From positions 36,858,401 through 36,922,400 of the forward strand of contig CM049317.1 of assembly GCA_026874595.1 (NCBI GenBank): a stretch of 64,000 bases of DNA. Reading direction: 5' to 3'. This document shows, piece after piece, positions 1-10,999 of the stretch; position 1 is the first letter of the stretch; each line of letters starts with the position of its first letter. The DNA comes from Sipunculus nudus. Lineage: Eukaryota > Annelida > Sipuncula > Golfingiida > Sipunculidae. The notes below the pieces were generated by a model. That model did no database searches and was not told where the DNA came from. It was given only the letters and a program-made list of their open reading frames with translations. The translations under genes and the position numbers were made by a program.

Positions 1-415
1 TCACTAAGACAGTTTTCTCTAATAACATTAATAACATTTTCATAAAAATGAACCTGTTCTGTCTCTGAGTTTGGAGCATATATATTACATAATAAGAATG
101 AAGAGTCTTCAATAACACATTTTAATAATATATATCTGTCATTTTTATCTACAATCACATCTTGAAATTTAAAGTCAAATTTGTCACCAACAATTATCAT
201 GACTCCTCTACTAGAATTTGTTCCATGCGAACAGTACATTTGACCTCTCCATTGCTTAGACCAATTGATAATATATTCTGTTTTACTGTGCGACTCTTGA
301 ATAAACCCCCCCTCCCCTTTCACACACCCATGTTTGTGAAACCAATTAAAAATGTTTCTTCTATTTTCATACTTCCTCATGCCTCTTACATTTAAGGATG
401 CTATATTAACTCAAT
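1..415 (-). pseudogene. L1-like ORF2 apurinic-type endonuclease domain, partial
   Basis: The minus strand encodes IASLNVRGMRKYENRR at about 403-356, the first endonuclease motif (catalytic Asn in LNVRG). It is followed by FIQESHSKTE with the catalytic Glu, then SHGTNSSRGVMIIVGDKF and CNIYAPNSE. This is the order of LINE endonucleases that nick target DNA to prime reverse transcription. A frameshift falls at the C/G run near 305-316, between HKHGC and FIQES. The domain runs off the left edge of the window, so reverse transcriptase is not seen. ORF1 of the same element lies upstream on the same strand. Confidence 0.8.
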
Positions 416-815
416 TTTCTCTATTATACATAGCCATTAGTGAAGTGAGTTAAACATTTAAATATCATTCTTACTGTAACTCCAATTACATAATGACTAC
501 TGCTGTATGCATCAATTACAAATATAACACAGACAAAAATTTGACATAAACATATTATAAACAATAAAAAGCATGAACCTACAGATAAACCAAAGGGTAT
601 TTAGGCCTGCTTTTCATTCTTACTATCATAGAGTAACAATTGTAATTTAAAATAAGTTAACACATTACATGTTCAGTTCTTAAATAGGTTTTCCAATATT
701 AATATAAACGTAATAACTAGTGTAGGAACAATTCCTCAAGGTTATCACCATAGTGATCTTGAACAATGTGATCAGCATCATCTCTATCTTTGGCAAATAT
801 TTTGCCATTCCAAGT

Positions 816-1575
816 TCAAGCAGTTTGTACCTTGGGATCATTTTTAACCCTGTTGAAAACTTGAACCAGTTCTTTGCACAAATCATCATCAATCATGACA
901 CCTGAATGTTTGAGCTGTTTCCTCTCTTTTTGTACTGCTTTTCTATCATCTATATTTTTAAATCTGACAATTATTGGCCTTGACTTATTCTGACTCTTTT
1001 TACTCACTCTATGTGCAGAATCTATGGCTTGTACAGGCATATTCATATGCATTTTTTGTCATTCAACAGTTTATGAACAGTTTCTTTACAGTTTTCATCT
1101 GTTACTATTTAAGAGACACAAGTAATCCTAACGTTCAGCCTTCGAGAGTACTGCTCGTTATTTACAGCCAGTACTTTTGCTTAGTGAGCTTTCTCTTTAG
1201 TGCCCTGAGAATCGTTTCTCAGGTCACTATTTTCTCTTTCCAACCTGGGAACCTTTCTCTCCAAATCATCTGTTTCGGTTTCCAGTTCAATTACTCTAGA
1301 TTCCATTTTTTTCTAAATATGTATCTATGACAGCTTTGAATTCATTACTTATCTCTATTTTGAGTTGCACAAGCATATTACTGAGTACTTCTTTTGTTAC
1401 CACCCCTTCTGCCATCTCTTTGTTTAGATATTCACTATTACCTGCCACTTTTTTTCATACTGAGTTTAGTTTTTTACTGATACAAATGAACACTCTAGGG
1501 ATGAACTAGCAATACTTGAAGAACAAGATAATGTAGACCTTAATCTCTTCCGATCATCATCCCTAGACATATCAA
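816..1575 (-). pseudogene. L1-like ORF1 protein (coiled coil plus RRM-like domain), broken
   Basis: A likely start codon near 1570 begins MSRDDDRKRL followed by a Ser-rich stretch. After a stop, a charged segment (KEMAEGVVTKEVLSNML) leads to a heptad-rich coiled coil, MESRVIELETETDDLERKV, near 1305-1240. Further down, 1052-816 encodes AHRVSKKSQNKSRPIIVRFK and then DRKAVQKERKQLK and GVMIDDDL. The HRV...RPIIVRF motif is typical of the L1 ORF1 RNA-recognition domain, which coats LINE RNA. At least two frameshifts and one stop separate these parts. Confidence 0.72.
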
Positions 1576-2439
1576 AGTGAAAATCTTGTGTATGCAATAT
1601 GTTACACTGTTCTCTCATTGCGTGATATTCTGCAATATGCTTAATAAAGTGCAAAGGTAAAATGGTTAGAAAATAAACTGGTAACGAACTATCCCTCGAC
1701 AGGTTATCATTATGCAACACTTTGTCTTGTTTTGACCTGGACAATCTAGCATCTCTGTAGTACAGGCAAAACACGTTCGAATCCTTAGCATTTGACCAAT
1801 GCCGCATTATACACTGCAATTTTACCATGGGGACCATCCTCCCCACAAGACTGTCGAAAACAAAATTATAAAGATACATGAAGATGAATAGTGAAAGTAT
1901 TTCATCCAGTCCTAACTGACGTCTCTTTAGTACCAAAATAGTAAGGTGAATTTTACTTTAAATCGAGTATTTGTATTTTGCTGTGTGTATTGATAATAAG
2001 AGGACATGACAAAGTCATTATGTAAAACAGGTGTTTATGTAAAAACATGTGCTACTTGTAGTATTTATATATTTTATATTTTGGCATTTATATATCAGTA
2101 AATGGTCAGTAAATGGTCATGTTGCTAAACATGATTTTGAAGAAACATATAAGTGATTCCAGCACAATTTTTCCAATGTTAGAAAAGCTTATTTCTTTAA
2201 AATACTTCACTTGGGCAGGTGCTGCATTCCTCATTTTTAAGTCCGTTTCAATCACACACCAGAACACATATGCGATTTCTCACACGACTGCCTCCGCCAC
2301 AGGACCCACAGCAAGTGTCCAAACTTCACAATTCTGCCCAGCTTGACTGATCTTATAAAATTGTTAAACATTTTAAAGCAAACCTGGTATGTTGTATTTG
2401 ACTGGGTAGCATGAGAGAAGTCTTAATATGGTTCTTTTT
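1576..2439. other. Non-coding stretch, nothing recognised
   Basis: AT-rich sequence upstream of the L1-like element. An open frame at 2113-2346 (+) has no motif I recognise and is probably chance. The 5' UTR of the LINE may extend into this stretch but its end cannot be seen. Confidence 0.4.
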
Positions 2440-2949
2440 GTCAGTTGTAGATATAAATCTAAATGAGTTGTGTCCAATAAAAATTGCAAAGTGAAAGCTG
2501 CTACTGTGTCTATGGACTCTTCATATGCTGAATATCCGGAAAATTTCACGTAGGCCTGATAAAACACCACCGCCCCTGATTTCAATTTCTCGATGACCTA
2601 TTGGTACTCCCGAAAAAAGAAGGAAGTGGGAAAGAAACAAAGTACCGACACAGGCAAACTATGATAGATAAATTATGTTATAAAATTCCTGTTTTAGATC
2701 TGGAGTATCTGCAGGTGTTAGTGTAGAGCAGTTATATTGGGCAAGAACAGGAGCCTATGGTTAGCGACTTTCATTTTGCAACCCATCTATCCATCACCGT
2801 GGTAAACCATATTCCGGATTGAAACATTATTTGATCCAAAACAGGAAATATTTGGGTATTATACATTGCTATTACAAAGATTGAAATATATTGCATACTA
2901 GTAAAGGAAAGCATATCAATTATAACTGTCCTGTTATCACAAAGAATAT

Positions 2950-2968
2950 GATAATAATAATATAAAAA

Positions 2969-3016
<48 letters not shown>
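2950..3016. repeat. (TAAA)n/(TAA)n microsatellite
   Basis: Runs of ATAAATAA then AATAATAAT lie directly beside the splice donor of relic A. The equivalent intron position in the other copy (19535-19584) also carries (TAA)n. Confidence 0.95.
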
Positions 3017-3020
<4 letters not shown>

Positions 3021-3027
3021 TACTCAC

Positions 3028-3155
3028 CGATGGGGCCGGCAGAAAACCCGTAAGCTTCACCAATTTGATATCCAAAGGCGTATGCAGCAAGTTTGACCGA
3101 TATCTTCTAACAGGTATATCATTTCACCGTAGGCGTCTTTGACAGATTAACACAT
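3028..3155 (-). pseudogene. IgGFc-binding (FCGBP-like) domain exon 3' end, relic A
   Basis: The minus strand reads VKLAAYAFGYQIGEAYGFSAG then PI, ending in phase 1 at a consensus donor (ATCG|GTGAGT, G of GT at 3027). This wording matches the C-terminal edge of the IgGFc_binding domain found in mucus and FCGBP-type extracellular proteins, and it is shared with the longer copy at 19598. Upstream (3105-3155) the similarity continues at nucleotide level but contains in-frame stops, so this is a relic. I do not know which parent gene it comes from. Confidence 0.55.
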
Positions 3156-3214
3156 TTTAAAATAAATTATCATAAACCCAATTGAAATTAACTGATAATG
3201 TTACTGAAAGCAAC

Positions 3215-3375
3215 CAGACATGTGGTAATCGTAATCAGTAATCGTAATCGATTGCGATCTATTACATTTTTTTTAGTTATTGTAATTGTAATCGATTACA
3301 TTTATTTTTAACCAATGTAATCATAATAGTAATCGTTTACTTTGCCTTTGCAATCGTAATCATGGTTATTACATA
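3215..3375. repeat. TAATCG-rich repeat block 1
   Basis: Many overlapping copies of TAATCG/CGATTA, including the palindrome GTAATCGATTAC. The block is followed by TTTACTTTGCCTTTGCAATCG. A closely related block in the same orientation lies at 6060-6220. Blocks like this often form the subterminal part of DNA transposons, but no transposase is visible. Confidence 0.7.
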
Positions 3376-3584
3376 TGATTAAATAGATTTTTTTTTTATA
3401 TTTCAAGTTTGAATAGTTAAAATTAATGTTTCTTTATAACATGACCATTCATGATTACTAGTGATCATCAATCAGAACGATAAACTGAGCTTTGATTTCA
3501 GCCATTAAATGAATCAGTGAGAGGTTATGTTTTAGGTTCCCAAGAAAATACACAACAGCGGGTTACAGCAATACGTGGTTCATT

Positions 3585-3700
3585 TAATATAATTCGAGCT
3601 GGCGTGAACTCGCTTGCGCTCAGTTCAAGTCCTAGTTTTCCTCTGGTTTCCCCATCCACGGTACATACATACATCTATCAAATACAAGGAGTTGCCCAAT
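3585..3700 (+). repeat. Possible tRNA-derived SINE fragment
   Basis: The sequence GCTCAGTTCAAGTCCTAG resembles a pol III B box (GGTTCAAGTCC) and is followed by TTTTCCTCTGGTTTCCCC. That resembles the conserved central domain of several animal SINEs. There is no clear A box or cloverleaf. Confidence 0.35.
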
Positions 3701-3709
3701 CAGGATCTT

Positions 3710-4837
3710 GTACGGAAGCTCATTATAATATATATATATATATATGCAATATTTCAACATATTCTATGAAAGGATATATATTAACAATGTATCCAATGAA
3801 AACTCAATTAAGTGAATGTGAACATTGCCGTCGAATCGTTGACAAATATCTAAACCCTTGTATATATGATTTATGCAACATATTGGTAAATAAATAATCA
3901 CCTAATTAGTATGAAGGTATAAGCAAGTCAACACAGCTCAGCATTCGCCTCATTAGTATATGAGCAAATCAACACAGGTAAGCATTGGACCTCTGCATAA
4001 AGCAGAGCCACCTGAGGTGACTTTGAGCAGTTCATCAGAGTTGAATGAAAAATCAATATAAATAAATTGCGACATTTGACAGTTGAATCAGATGCATAGT
4101 GATCATAGTGAATGCTACACTGATACTGTCTGACAGATTAGTAGCAGTTTTGGACAGGAGTGACTCCTTCTAAATCTTATCTATGCCCATGGAAATCATA
4201 CACGGCTGACAATTAAAGCTATCAGAGTTTTGCCTGTGGAGGTGGGCTAAGGATGATGTAAATCAAACATCATAAGCAGAATAAGGTTAATTAGTCACAA
4301 GTTTGGTTTGGAGCCTAGAATTAACAGTTCCCTTTATATGTTTGTGAAGTATGATTTAACTCCAGCTGCATGGGCCCTGATAACTTTGTGAATGCTTGAC
4401 GCAGGCCTTTTGGTATATCTATTTGATTATAAAGTAATACGGCAGGTTTGAGGTAGTTGACTGTACATTAGCCTGAACTTGCTAAGGGCTATTGGTTAGT
4501 GTTGTACAGGTATTGTCCCAAACCAGCCGATGAAAACTTACAATACACAGCACATACTTATACAAAAGCCTGCTTAAGAATAACTCTCAGTTTATTATGT
4601 TTTGGACTAAATTGAGGCATGTATAAAAACAGAATATATTTGTCATATAGAACCATTTTGGTCAGTAGCTGTTTGTAGTAAAAGAAGAAATTATGTATAA
4701 CATATGGGTATATAGTTGTTTGTACTTTTATTAAATGAGGATGTGGGTATCTATAGGAATTTTTTTCTCACATTATTTGATTTATTTTCATGCACACTTT
4801 TATACATTTTACATCTTCGACTTTGGCAGGATCACTT

Positions 4838-4875
<38 letters not shown>

Positions 4876-5035
4876 AGTAATTATAATAATTTATTCACTT
4901 ATTACCGCGCCACCTTCCAACAATCAGTGTCGCTCAGGGGTGCATAATTTAAGTTTAAATTTAAAATAAGAGATACTTAAGTAATAAAAGTACTGAAAAG
5001 CATGATAATTGACTAAGATAATAAAAAAAAAACTG
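3710..5035. other. Non-coding stretch with (TA)n and (TAA)n tracts
   Basis: Short (TA)n at 3727-3745 and (TAA)n at 4842-4872. The open frames at 3517-3897 and 4735-4947 (+) run through these simple repeats and show no domain. Nothing else recognised. Confidence 0.4.
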
Positions 5036-5039
5036 TAAG

Positions 5040-5965
5040 TAGTAAAACTGACTGGAGAAATTGTCTTATTCTAACTGACCCGTTGCTAAACAGGAAGCCA
5101 GTAGAGATCTCTCAGAATTCGTATGATGGGGTGACGCATGTGCTTCCTGGTGACTATCTGAGCTGCACAGTTCTGAACGCGCTGGAGTTTAGCGATCTGA
5201 GCAGCTCGTACGTTCAGGAGGAGCGAGTTGCAGCTATCAAAGCTTGTTGTGATAAAGGCATGTATCATTCGTTCTGTGGCGTCACGTGTAAGCATGTGCC
5301 TTACTGCCACAATAGTATGGAGATGGAAATAGCATGTTTTGCAGATGGGACGAACATGCTCTCCCATTGTTGCAGCCTGGTCCCACACTGATCCCAAGTT
5401 CCTGATGCCGGAGCTAGCAAATATAGTATTGGCCCCGACACGAAGGGCTGAAATGTCAGCTCTTGTCCTTAGACGGGTGATGTTAACACCATAAGTTCTG
5501 TCTTATTGCCGTTAGTTTGAGCTTATTCACAACCTACCATGCATTAAGATCAGCAATGCACCGCTGCACAGAGGCCATCGAGTCGTCAATGGTGGGTAAG
5601 GTATTGATATTGAAGGTCATAGCTTGCCAATCTTCATCTGCATATAGATGAATAAGGAGCCCATGTAGAGCGTAAATGTCACAGATAGGAGTAGTGTACA
5701 TGGAAAACGGAATGGGACCAAAAACTGACCCCTTTGGGGCGCCGTGACACACCTCCAGGGCAGTCGAGGTCTCACCATTGAAAATTACAATTTGCGTCCT
5801 GCTGCTTAGTTAGCTGCCGTGACTGTGACGGAGCCTGTCAAGCAGAATTGAATGGGAGATGCTATCAAAAGCAGCAGACAAGTCAAACAATATAAGAATC
5901 ACACTTTGTCGGATGTAAATAGCCGAGAGGATATCATTGTGTATCCTGAGAAGATTAGTCTCAAC
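5040..5965 (-). mobile_element. CR1-like LINE reverse-transcriptase fragment
   Basis: The minus strand gives, in order, ILILFDLSAAFDSISHSILL (RT motif with catalytic Asp, near 5950-5860), HGAPKGSVFGPIPFSMY (GVPQGSVLGP-like), HLYADED (the YADD box, altered by an extra residue), DDSMASVQRCIADLNAW, ICKTCYFHLHTIVAVRHML, then SFDSCNSLLLNVRAAQIAKL and LRDLYWLPV. This is the CR1/L2-type palm and thumb. About 20 residues are missing between RLRHSHG and SSRTQIV. Stops and frameshifts occur throughout, and the YADD box change would be expected to inactivate it. The 5' part and the true 3' tail are absent. Confidence 0.88.
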
Positions 5966-6059
5966 ACATCATTTATTGCCTCTGTATATTAATTTTGAAA
6001 TGCATATAGTTTACAGTGTGTAAATCTTTGGTTGTCTGTTAACTTTTTTTTGGGGTTGT

Positions 6060-6220
6060 ATATACGTAATCATTATTGCATTCACGATTACTTTTTGAAG
6101 TAATCGTAATCGTAATCGATTACATTTTTTTTCAGCAATATAATCGTAATCGTAATCAATTACTTTGCCTATGTAATTATAATCGAAATCGATTACATTT
6201 ATAAAGTAATCGCCCATCCC
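6060..6220. repeat. TAATCG-rich repeat block 2
   Basis: Same family and orientation as 3215-3375, with GTAATCGATTAC palindromes and ATTACTTTGCCTATGTAATTA. It ends in GTAATCGCCCATCCCTG. The CR1-like LINE lies between the two blocks. Confidence 0.7.
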
Positions 6221-6750
6221 TGTAAGTAACCAACCAGTAGATCATACTTTTCTTTGTTAGTTCCATGTCTCATAGTACTCATAATCTAATTATATTGACC
6301 AGAAACTGAAAAACGGTAACAATTACGCACACGTTTAAAAAAACTGGATCGAAGTGTTAACCTGTACAGTTGATTATTGGATATATTTATTTTTTTTAGG
6401 TTGTCATTTAAACGTTATTGTCGTTCACTATTGTATAAGTCCAGCTATTTACATAGTTGAGCAATCGCCCAATGCCTGTAAGTAACCAACCAGTAGATCA
6501 TGCTATTCTTTGTTAGTTCCATGTCTCATAGTACTCATAATCTAATTATGTTTACCAGAAACTGGAAACGGTACCAATTCCACACACGTTTAAATAAACT
6601 GGATCAAATTTTTAACATTTACAGTTGATTTATGGGTATTTTTAATTGTTTTCAGGTTGAAATCCTGTGTGAACATGCGGGTATCTTCATTTAAACGTTA
6701 TAGTCGTACACTGTTGTATAATTCGAGCTATTTACATAGTAAAGCAATAT
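6221..6750 (+). repeat. Tandem duplication, two units of about 255-270 bp
   Basis: Unit 1 (6221-6477) and unit 2 (6478-6750) both begin GTAAGTAACCAACCAGTAGATCAT. They share TTAGTTCCATGTCTCATAGT, CACACGTTTAAA, ACTGGATC, CATTTAAACGTTAT and CTATTTACATAGT in the same order. They differ by scattered substitutions and a short insertion near 6655-6690. Unit 1 ends in GCAATCGCCCAATGCCT, which resembles the end of the TAATCG block before it. Confidence 0.85.
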
Positions 6751-9005
6751 ACCACCGATCCGTATAATTGTACAAAACTTATTGTTTACATCATTTCTGC
6801 CTCTCCAATTTACAGAAATTTACTGCAATGAAATATACTATTTGCATACATAAACAGATGCGGATCTGTTGACTCAGCATATACTGATAACTTTTTGCAT
6901 AGATGTTGAGTATATTACCGTACCAGCATATCACCGTACAAAGCCTGCTACTTTACATTTTGTATAGTGCTTACCGGATTGCTCTGGATATGGTATTTGT
7001 TCTTTAAAAAATATCTTTCCTGTTGCTTACATTTATTAAAATGTCTAATTTCAAAATTTAAGATAAGAACAGAATTATATTTCGACTGTGACTTTCCCTT
7101 AACCTTCCGTTATTCGTGAGTTAAATTTCGAATATGCCAGTCAAGCTCTTGTGAAATTCATTTCGGCACAGTATTTCACTGAAGTGCTAACTTCGATTTC
7201 GATTTCCTAAGTGTCTACTTTCAAACAATTATCCTAAACATATGTTACGAATCTCGCGAGATTAGTTTGAACGTTTAATTGTTGCCATCTGTATTTCAGT
7301 ACTCATGCAAGTTTAATGTTTTCCTGTTAGGGGTGTAGACAATGGTTCTATTTCCTTTTAAAGTTGTAGGCTAGTCACAAAATAATCCAAGTTGTACACC
7401 CACCATAATTTAGTACTCTGTTTACCAAGTTTATGTATTATAGTGAAATTATCTTTTGCCAAGTACGGCTTCCTCTTTCATCTCAACTATAACAATACTA
7501 TTTTAACTGGCAGTACACACAAAGCCCGACGCGTCCGCTATTTCAATGAATACAAAAGTCAATATCGCGTTTTGTGTTGTGCGCTTACATCGAATGGTGA
7601 GGTCGATGAAAAATCAGATCTCGCATTTTAGCTAGATTTTGTTGTAAATTTTACCATCAAAATCGAATCTCGATGAGTAGATAGGTACGTTTTGATAATA
7701 AAATTCTAAACGGAGTGTTTTATTATTTATAATGAGTATATTAAAATATACATTTAAAAGATGTGTTTGGTTGTCGACACAAAATGTTCAGTGTGGTCTC
7801 CACGGAGACATGTAAATAGACTTACTTTTCCAAGAGTCCCTTTCAATATGGATTTTTCGGACTTTTAACTTATATTGTAAGTTTCTGTGATGATCTCTAA
7901 CCATGGACAAACATTTTACGCGGTGTACGCGTAGGTCCTCTTATTGTCGCCTACATAAACAAAGCTCTACCTGAGCATTGACTTTGATTTTAACGTCAAC
8001 CAGAAACTTCAGACATACCTAAACCAAATAAACAAAGTATTTGTATAAGTTGTATTAAAAAATGAAAGTGTTCGTACAAGAATAGATGACGTACTTCTCA
8101 ACATGCGCAAACAAAACGTGGCCAAACATATATGGCAACAAAACCGATCAAGCTTCTACTTTAAAAAAAAAAACTATAAAAAAATCGTCCTTAGCATGAG
8201 GTGAAAGGTGTTACCTCTTATAAGAGCGATACACAAAGTCTGTTGTACTATACTAACTGCTGTTAATTTATAAAAATAGTCTTCAAACGGAGAGATGGTC
8301 CATTGCTGTTCATATAATAACTGGTTCCACTATGAATGTATAACATACAGCAAGATAATGAAGGGCTTATGTGTACCTGTACTACTGAAACATATTCTGA
8401 ATTCACTTCAGATTGTAAGACAAAAAGATAATGTGGGAAAGTTCTAGAATGTCCGATGATTCAATCAAAAATGAACATCTGTGACAGCAGAGTTAGTGAT
8501 GATTGCCCATCATTCAGTGCGGCCAGTAATCTTGACAATCAAAAAACCGGTCTTACCACTAAAATAATACGTACAGAATTTTATTTTATTTTAGCGTATC
8601 TGTTTTCACAAAATTACGACAGGCTTCAAAGTAACTCTATTACTTTACGCAAGAAATTGCCTTATATCAACTGCATGGCTCATCTCCACAAACATAACAA
8701 TAGTATGAATAACCAGTGATATGAAATAACAAAAAAAAGTTGCATTAGAGTTATGCGCCATGCAATGACAACAGCGACACCTAACGAGAAGTTAGGTATC
8801 ACGAAAAAAGAAAAAGAGTCTAGCTGTAGGTAAATTATTGATGACCTAAATAAATTTTGAATATTAGAATTAACATGTATAGCAGAAATCAATGCAAACA
8901 AACGAAAAATTACTATGAGCAAAGTGGAGTGAGTCTATAAAGTGACAGATGACAGAGTTCAATAGTGTGTTCTGTATAACCAGTCACATAATAAACGTGT
9001 AACAA
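6751..9005. other. Non-coding stretch, nothing recognised
   Basis: About 2.2 kb of AT-rich sequence. Open frames at 7392-7631 and 8456-8719 (+) are short, with no domain, signal peptide or neighbouring splice pattern I can support. The far right end (8940-9005) may be the 3' flank of the DIRS-like element that follows. Confidence 0.4.
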
Positions 9006-9012
9006 AATGTAT

Positions 9013-10236
9013 TTAACTGTAATGCTCTGGCGGGCGGCTGTGAACGTCATGTTCAACGAACACAGAACGGGATTTACAGCGCCCCATCCGCATCGCCACA
9101 TCAGGATTCGTACGATTGTCAATAGCAATGGTGGCACCAATAGGTCGAAAATCGTTAGCAGAGTATGCTTGGTGTCCTAGACATGCCCGTCGAATAGCAT
9201 ATTTCATTACCTGTGCCACAGTATCAGCTGAAATTTGTCGATAAGGAGCCTTTAATGTCAAGAACACAGGCCGATCATCAGGTGCACGGATCCCTGATGT
9301 ACGCTCAATATAGTGCCGGAGAACTAATACAGGCTTTATCAGGCTTTGCTGGAGGCAGCACCACTTCAAAGCCTTCCCGATAAGAGTCATTTTTCATTCC
9401 AAAGAAAAGCAGCTTTGCCGAGCCATCATCTAAAAAGTTAACACAGTCCGTGCTGAAGACTACGGGCTCAACCGCATTGTTTTGGAAATGGAACCATTGA
9501 CCATGAGGAGCAATGAAGGATGGTATCATCTTTAGAGTTAATGCAAGTAATTTAATTGTCTTTTAGCGAAGATCTTTAATTTTTAACTTAATATGCTCGG
9601 CTCGTGCAGATACATTGACATAAAAGAGCCACTGGCCCTACCTTCAATCTCTTCATTGGAGCAGGAGAGTGGGCTTTCACCATTGCCCTGTTACAAAGTA
9701 GTTTTTTCACGAGCATTACACGTGAGATCTGGTAAACCATAAGCCTTTTAGAGGTTGAAGATTGCAGCAACCACAGTGTTGATCGCTGATCGTGGTCGTG
9801 TCCTCTCAATTGCTAAATTACAAGGAAATATAGCTGTAATAGATTCTGATACAGGAGGAAAAGCTTGTCCACTATTGCTACAGAACAGCCTTAACTGGTC
9901 AATGGAATGATTGTAACATGATAAGGTAGAAGGAGACCAGGCTAATGGAATTTTAGTCACTGATGTATCAGACAAACCTTGTTCTCGCAGTCTGTGGCAC
10001 CAGATTATCTCCAGGCAAAAATTTTCCATCTGGGATTGCAAAATGATTCCGGTCTCGGACCGTGAAACAATATGGTTCTTGAAATCATTGGAAGTTTCAC
10101 CGGTGGAGCCAGCGATATTGCCAGGAGTTATTGGTGATGTCGCTGGGCTGGCCATCAGGAAGTGATAACAGTTGCCACTGCCTTCTGGTTTTGCAGAGCC
10201 GTCAGCACCTTGGGTATAAGGCGGAAAGGTGGACAT
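9013..10236 (-). pseudogene. DIRS-like tyrosine recombinase, broken
   Basis: The N-terminal core-binding part is at 10236-9748 (LAWSPSTLSCYNHSIDQLRLF). The catalytic part spans 9529-9013: SAKLLFFGMKNDSYREGF, DDRPVFLTLKAPYRQISADT, YSANDFRPIGATIAIDN with the conserved Arg, and RCKSRSVFVEHDVHSRPPE. In related elements the last motif, as I know it, reads EHYVH; here the Tyr nucleophile position is Asp (GAC), so strand cleavage should be lost. A frameshift near 9310-9390 joins two frames. Confidence 0.82.
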
Positions 10237-10239
10237 ACC

Positions 10240-10999
10240 CTATTTTTGTCGTGTGCCTAGTCGCACTGACTCAATGCATCCACTCCGCTTGAAAGTGGTA
10301 TTTATGTGGCGGCTGTTGAATACGGGTAGCTGCGTGTTGGTCATATCCGCAAATTTGTTCACGGTGTGTGGCCCCCACTTTTCGTCTATTGCTTGAAATA
10401 GTGCTGGGTGAAGTTGCCAATTGTACTTGCACTCTAAGCGGGACAATCTGACGGAATGGGTATTGTCCACGCCCTGTAGATAGCGAAGAGATATTGTTTT
10501 GTATGGCTACGCTCCACACAGCACGTGCTACTTGTGTTAGGGCATTGCTGCAGCCACCCTGAAAGTTTATGTTGGCTACAGTGCTCACATTGTCTGACAG
10601 GATCTGAATGGACTTTCCTGCCAATTCCTTTTTTTGAATGATAACAGCCCATTAGAACAACTGTTATCTCTCTGACATTGGAAAGCTGATTTGACATCCA
10701 TGGATCCCTGAATCCGGCCGTCTTCTGGTTTAGGCATGCAAATCCCCAACCGGTTGCACTTGCATCGGATCCTGCTTGAACGTCTTTTGGCGGAGTAGTG
10801 GAGACCCGTCCGTTCGATGCCTCCACACTTTGGTACCAGTATAGTAGGTCTTGTTTGGCAGCAGTATCGAGAGATAGAAACGATGCCCATGTTGATTTGC
10901 TTTTGAGCATGCAATACACATTCCAGAGCAGTAATTTTCCCTGAAGGAAAATTTTGGTCATGGAGATGCATTGTCCAGCAAATCTTGCAAGCACCCTAG
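10240..10999 (-). pseudogene. DIRS-like RNase H and connector, broken
   Basis: Motifs on the minus strand are DVQAGSDASATGWGF (first RNase H Asp, near 10790-10750), then KSIQILSDNVSTVANIN (another catalytic Asp, near 10610-10560). A frame change follows, then DNTHSVRLSRLECKYNWQLH and WGPHTVNKFADMTNTQLPVF (10470-10330). The last two are a hallmark connector of DIRS elements between RNase H and recombinase. At least one frameshift separates ILSDNVS from the connector. RNase H would remove the RNA template during reverse transcription. Confidence 0.82.

Larger units (their letters stand above)
1..1575 (-). mobile_element. Decayed L1-like LINE retrotransposon, 5' part (ORF1 and start of ORF2)
   Basis: Reading the minus strand from about 1575 down to the window edge gives the order expected of an L1/Tx1-type LINE: an ORF1 with a short Ser-rich start, a coiled coil and an RNA-binding domain, then a gap, then the N-terminal endonuclease of ORF2. 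Both ORFs carry frameshifts and stops, so the copy is dead. The rest of ORF2 (reverse transcriptase) lies outside the window to the left. I see no target-site duplication or clear 5' end. The clade is assigned from the ORF1 coiled coil plus RRM-like layout and from the endonuclease wording; a Tx1-like subgroup is possible. Confidence 0.8.
2440..3155 (-). repeat. Duplicated gene segment, copy A (matches 15640-15998 plus 19381-19760)
   Basis: About 650 bp are shared, at moderate divergence, with two places further right. Positions 2440-2830 match 15640-15998 (shared words include CTAAATGAGTTG, GATGACCTATTGG/GATTACCTATTGG and TGGTAAACCA). Positions 2835-3155 match 19381-19760 (shared words CAATATTTGGGTATTATA-like, ATATCAATTATAA, and AATACTCACCGATGG). 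In copy A the two halves are contiguous. On the minus strand the segment contains the end of an IgGFc-binding exon followed about 450 bp later by a second open block (2585-2373, FYQAYVKFSGYSAYEES... TVAAFTLQFLLDTTHLDLY). That second block is also conserved in the other copy with several synonymous changes, so it may be a downstream exon. Confidence 0.65.

Noticed and set aside
6011-6217. Asp/Tyr-rich repeat protein (DYDYI units)
   Set aside because: It arises from the TAATCG repeat block.
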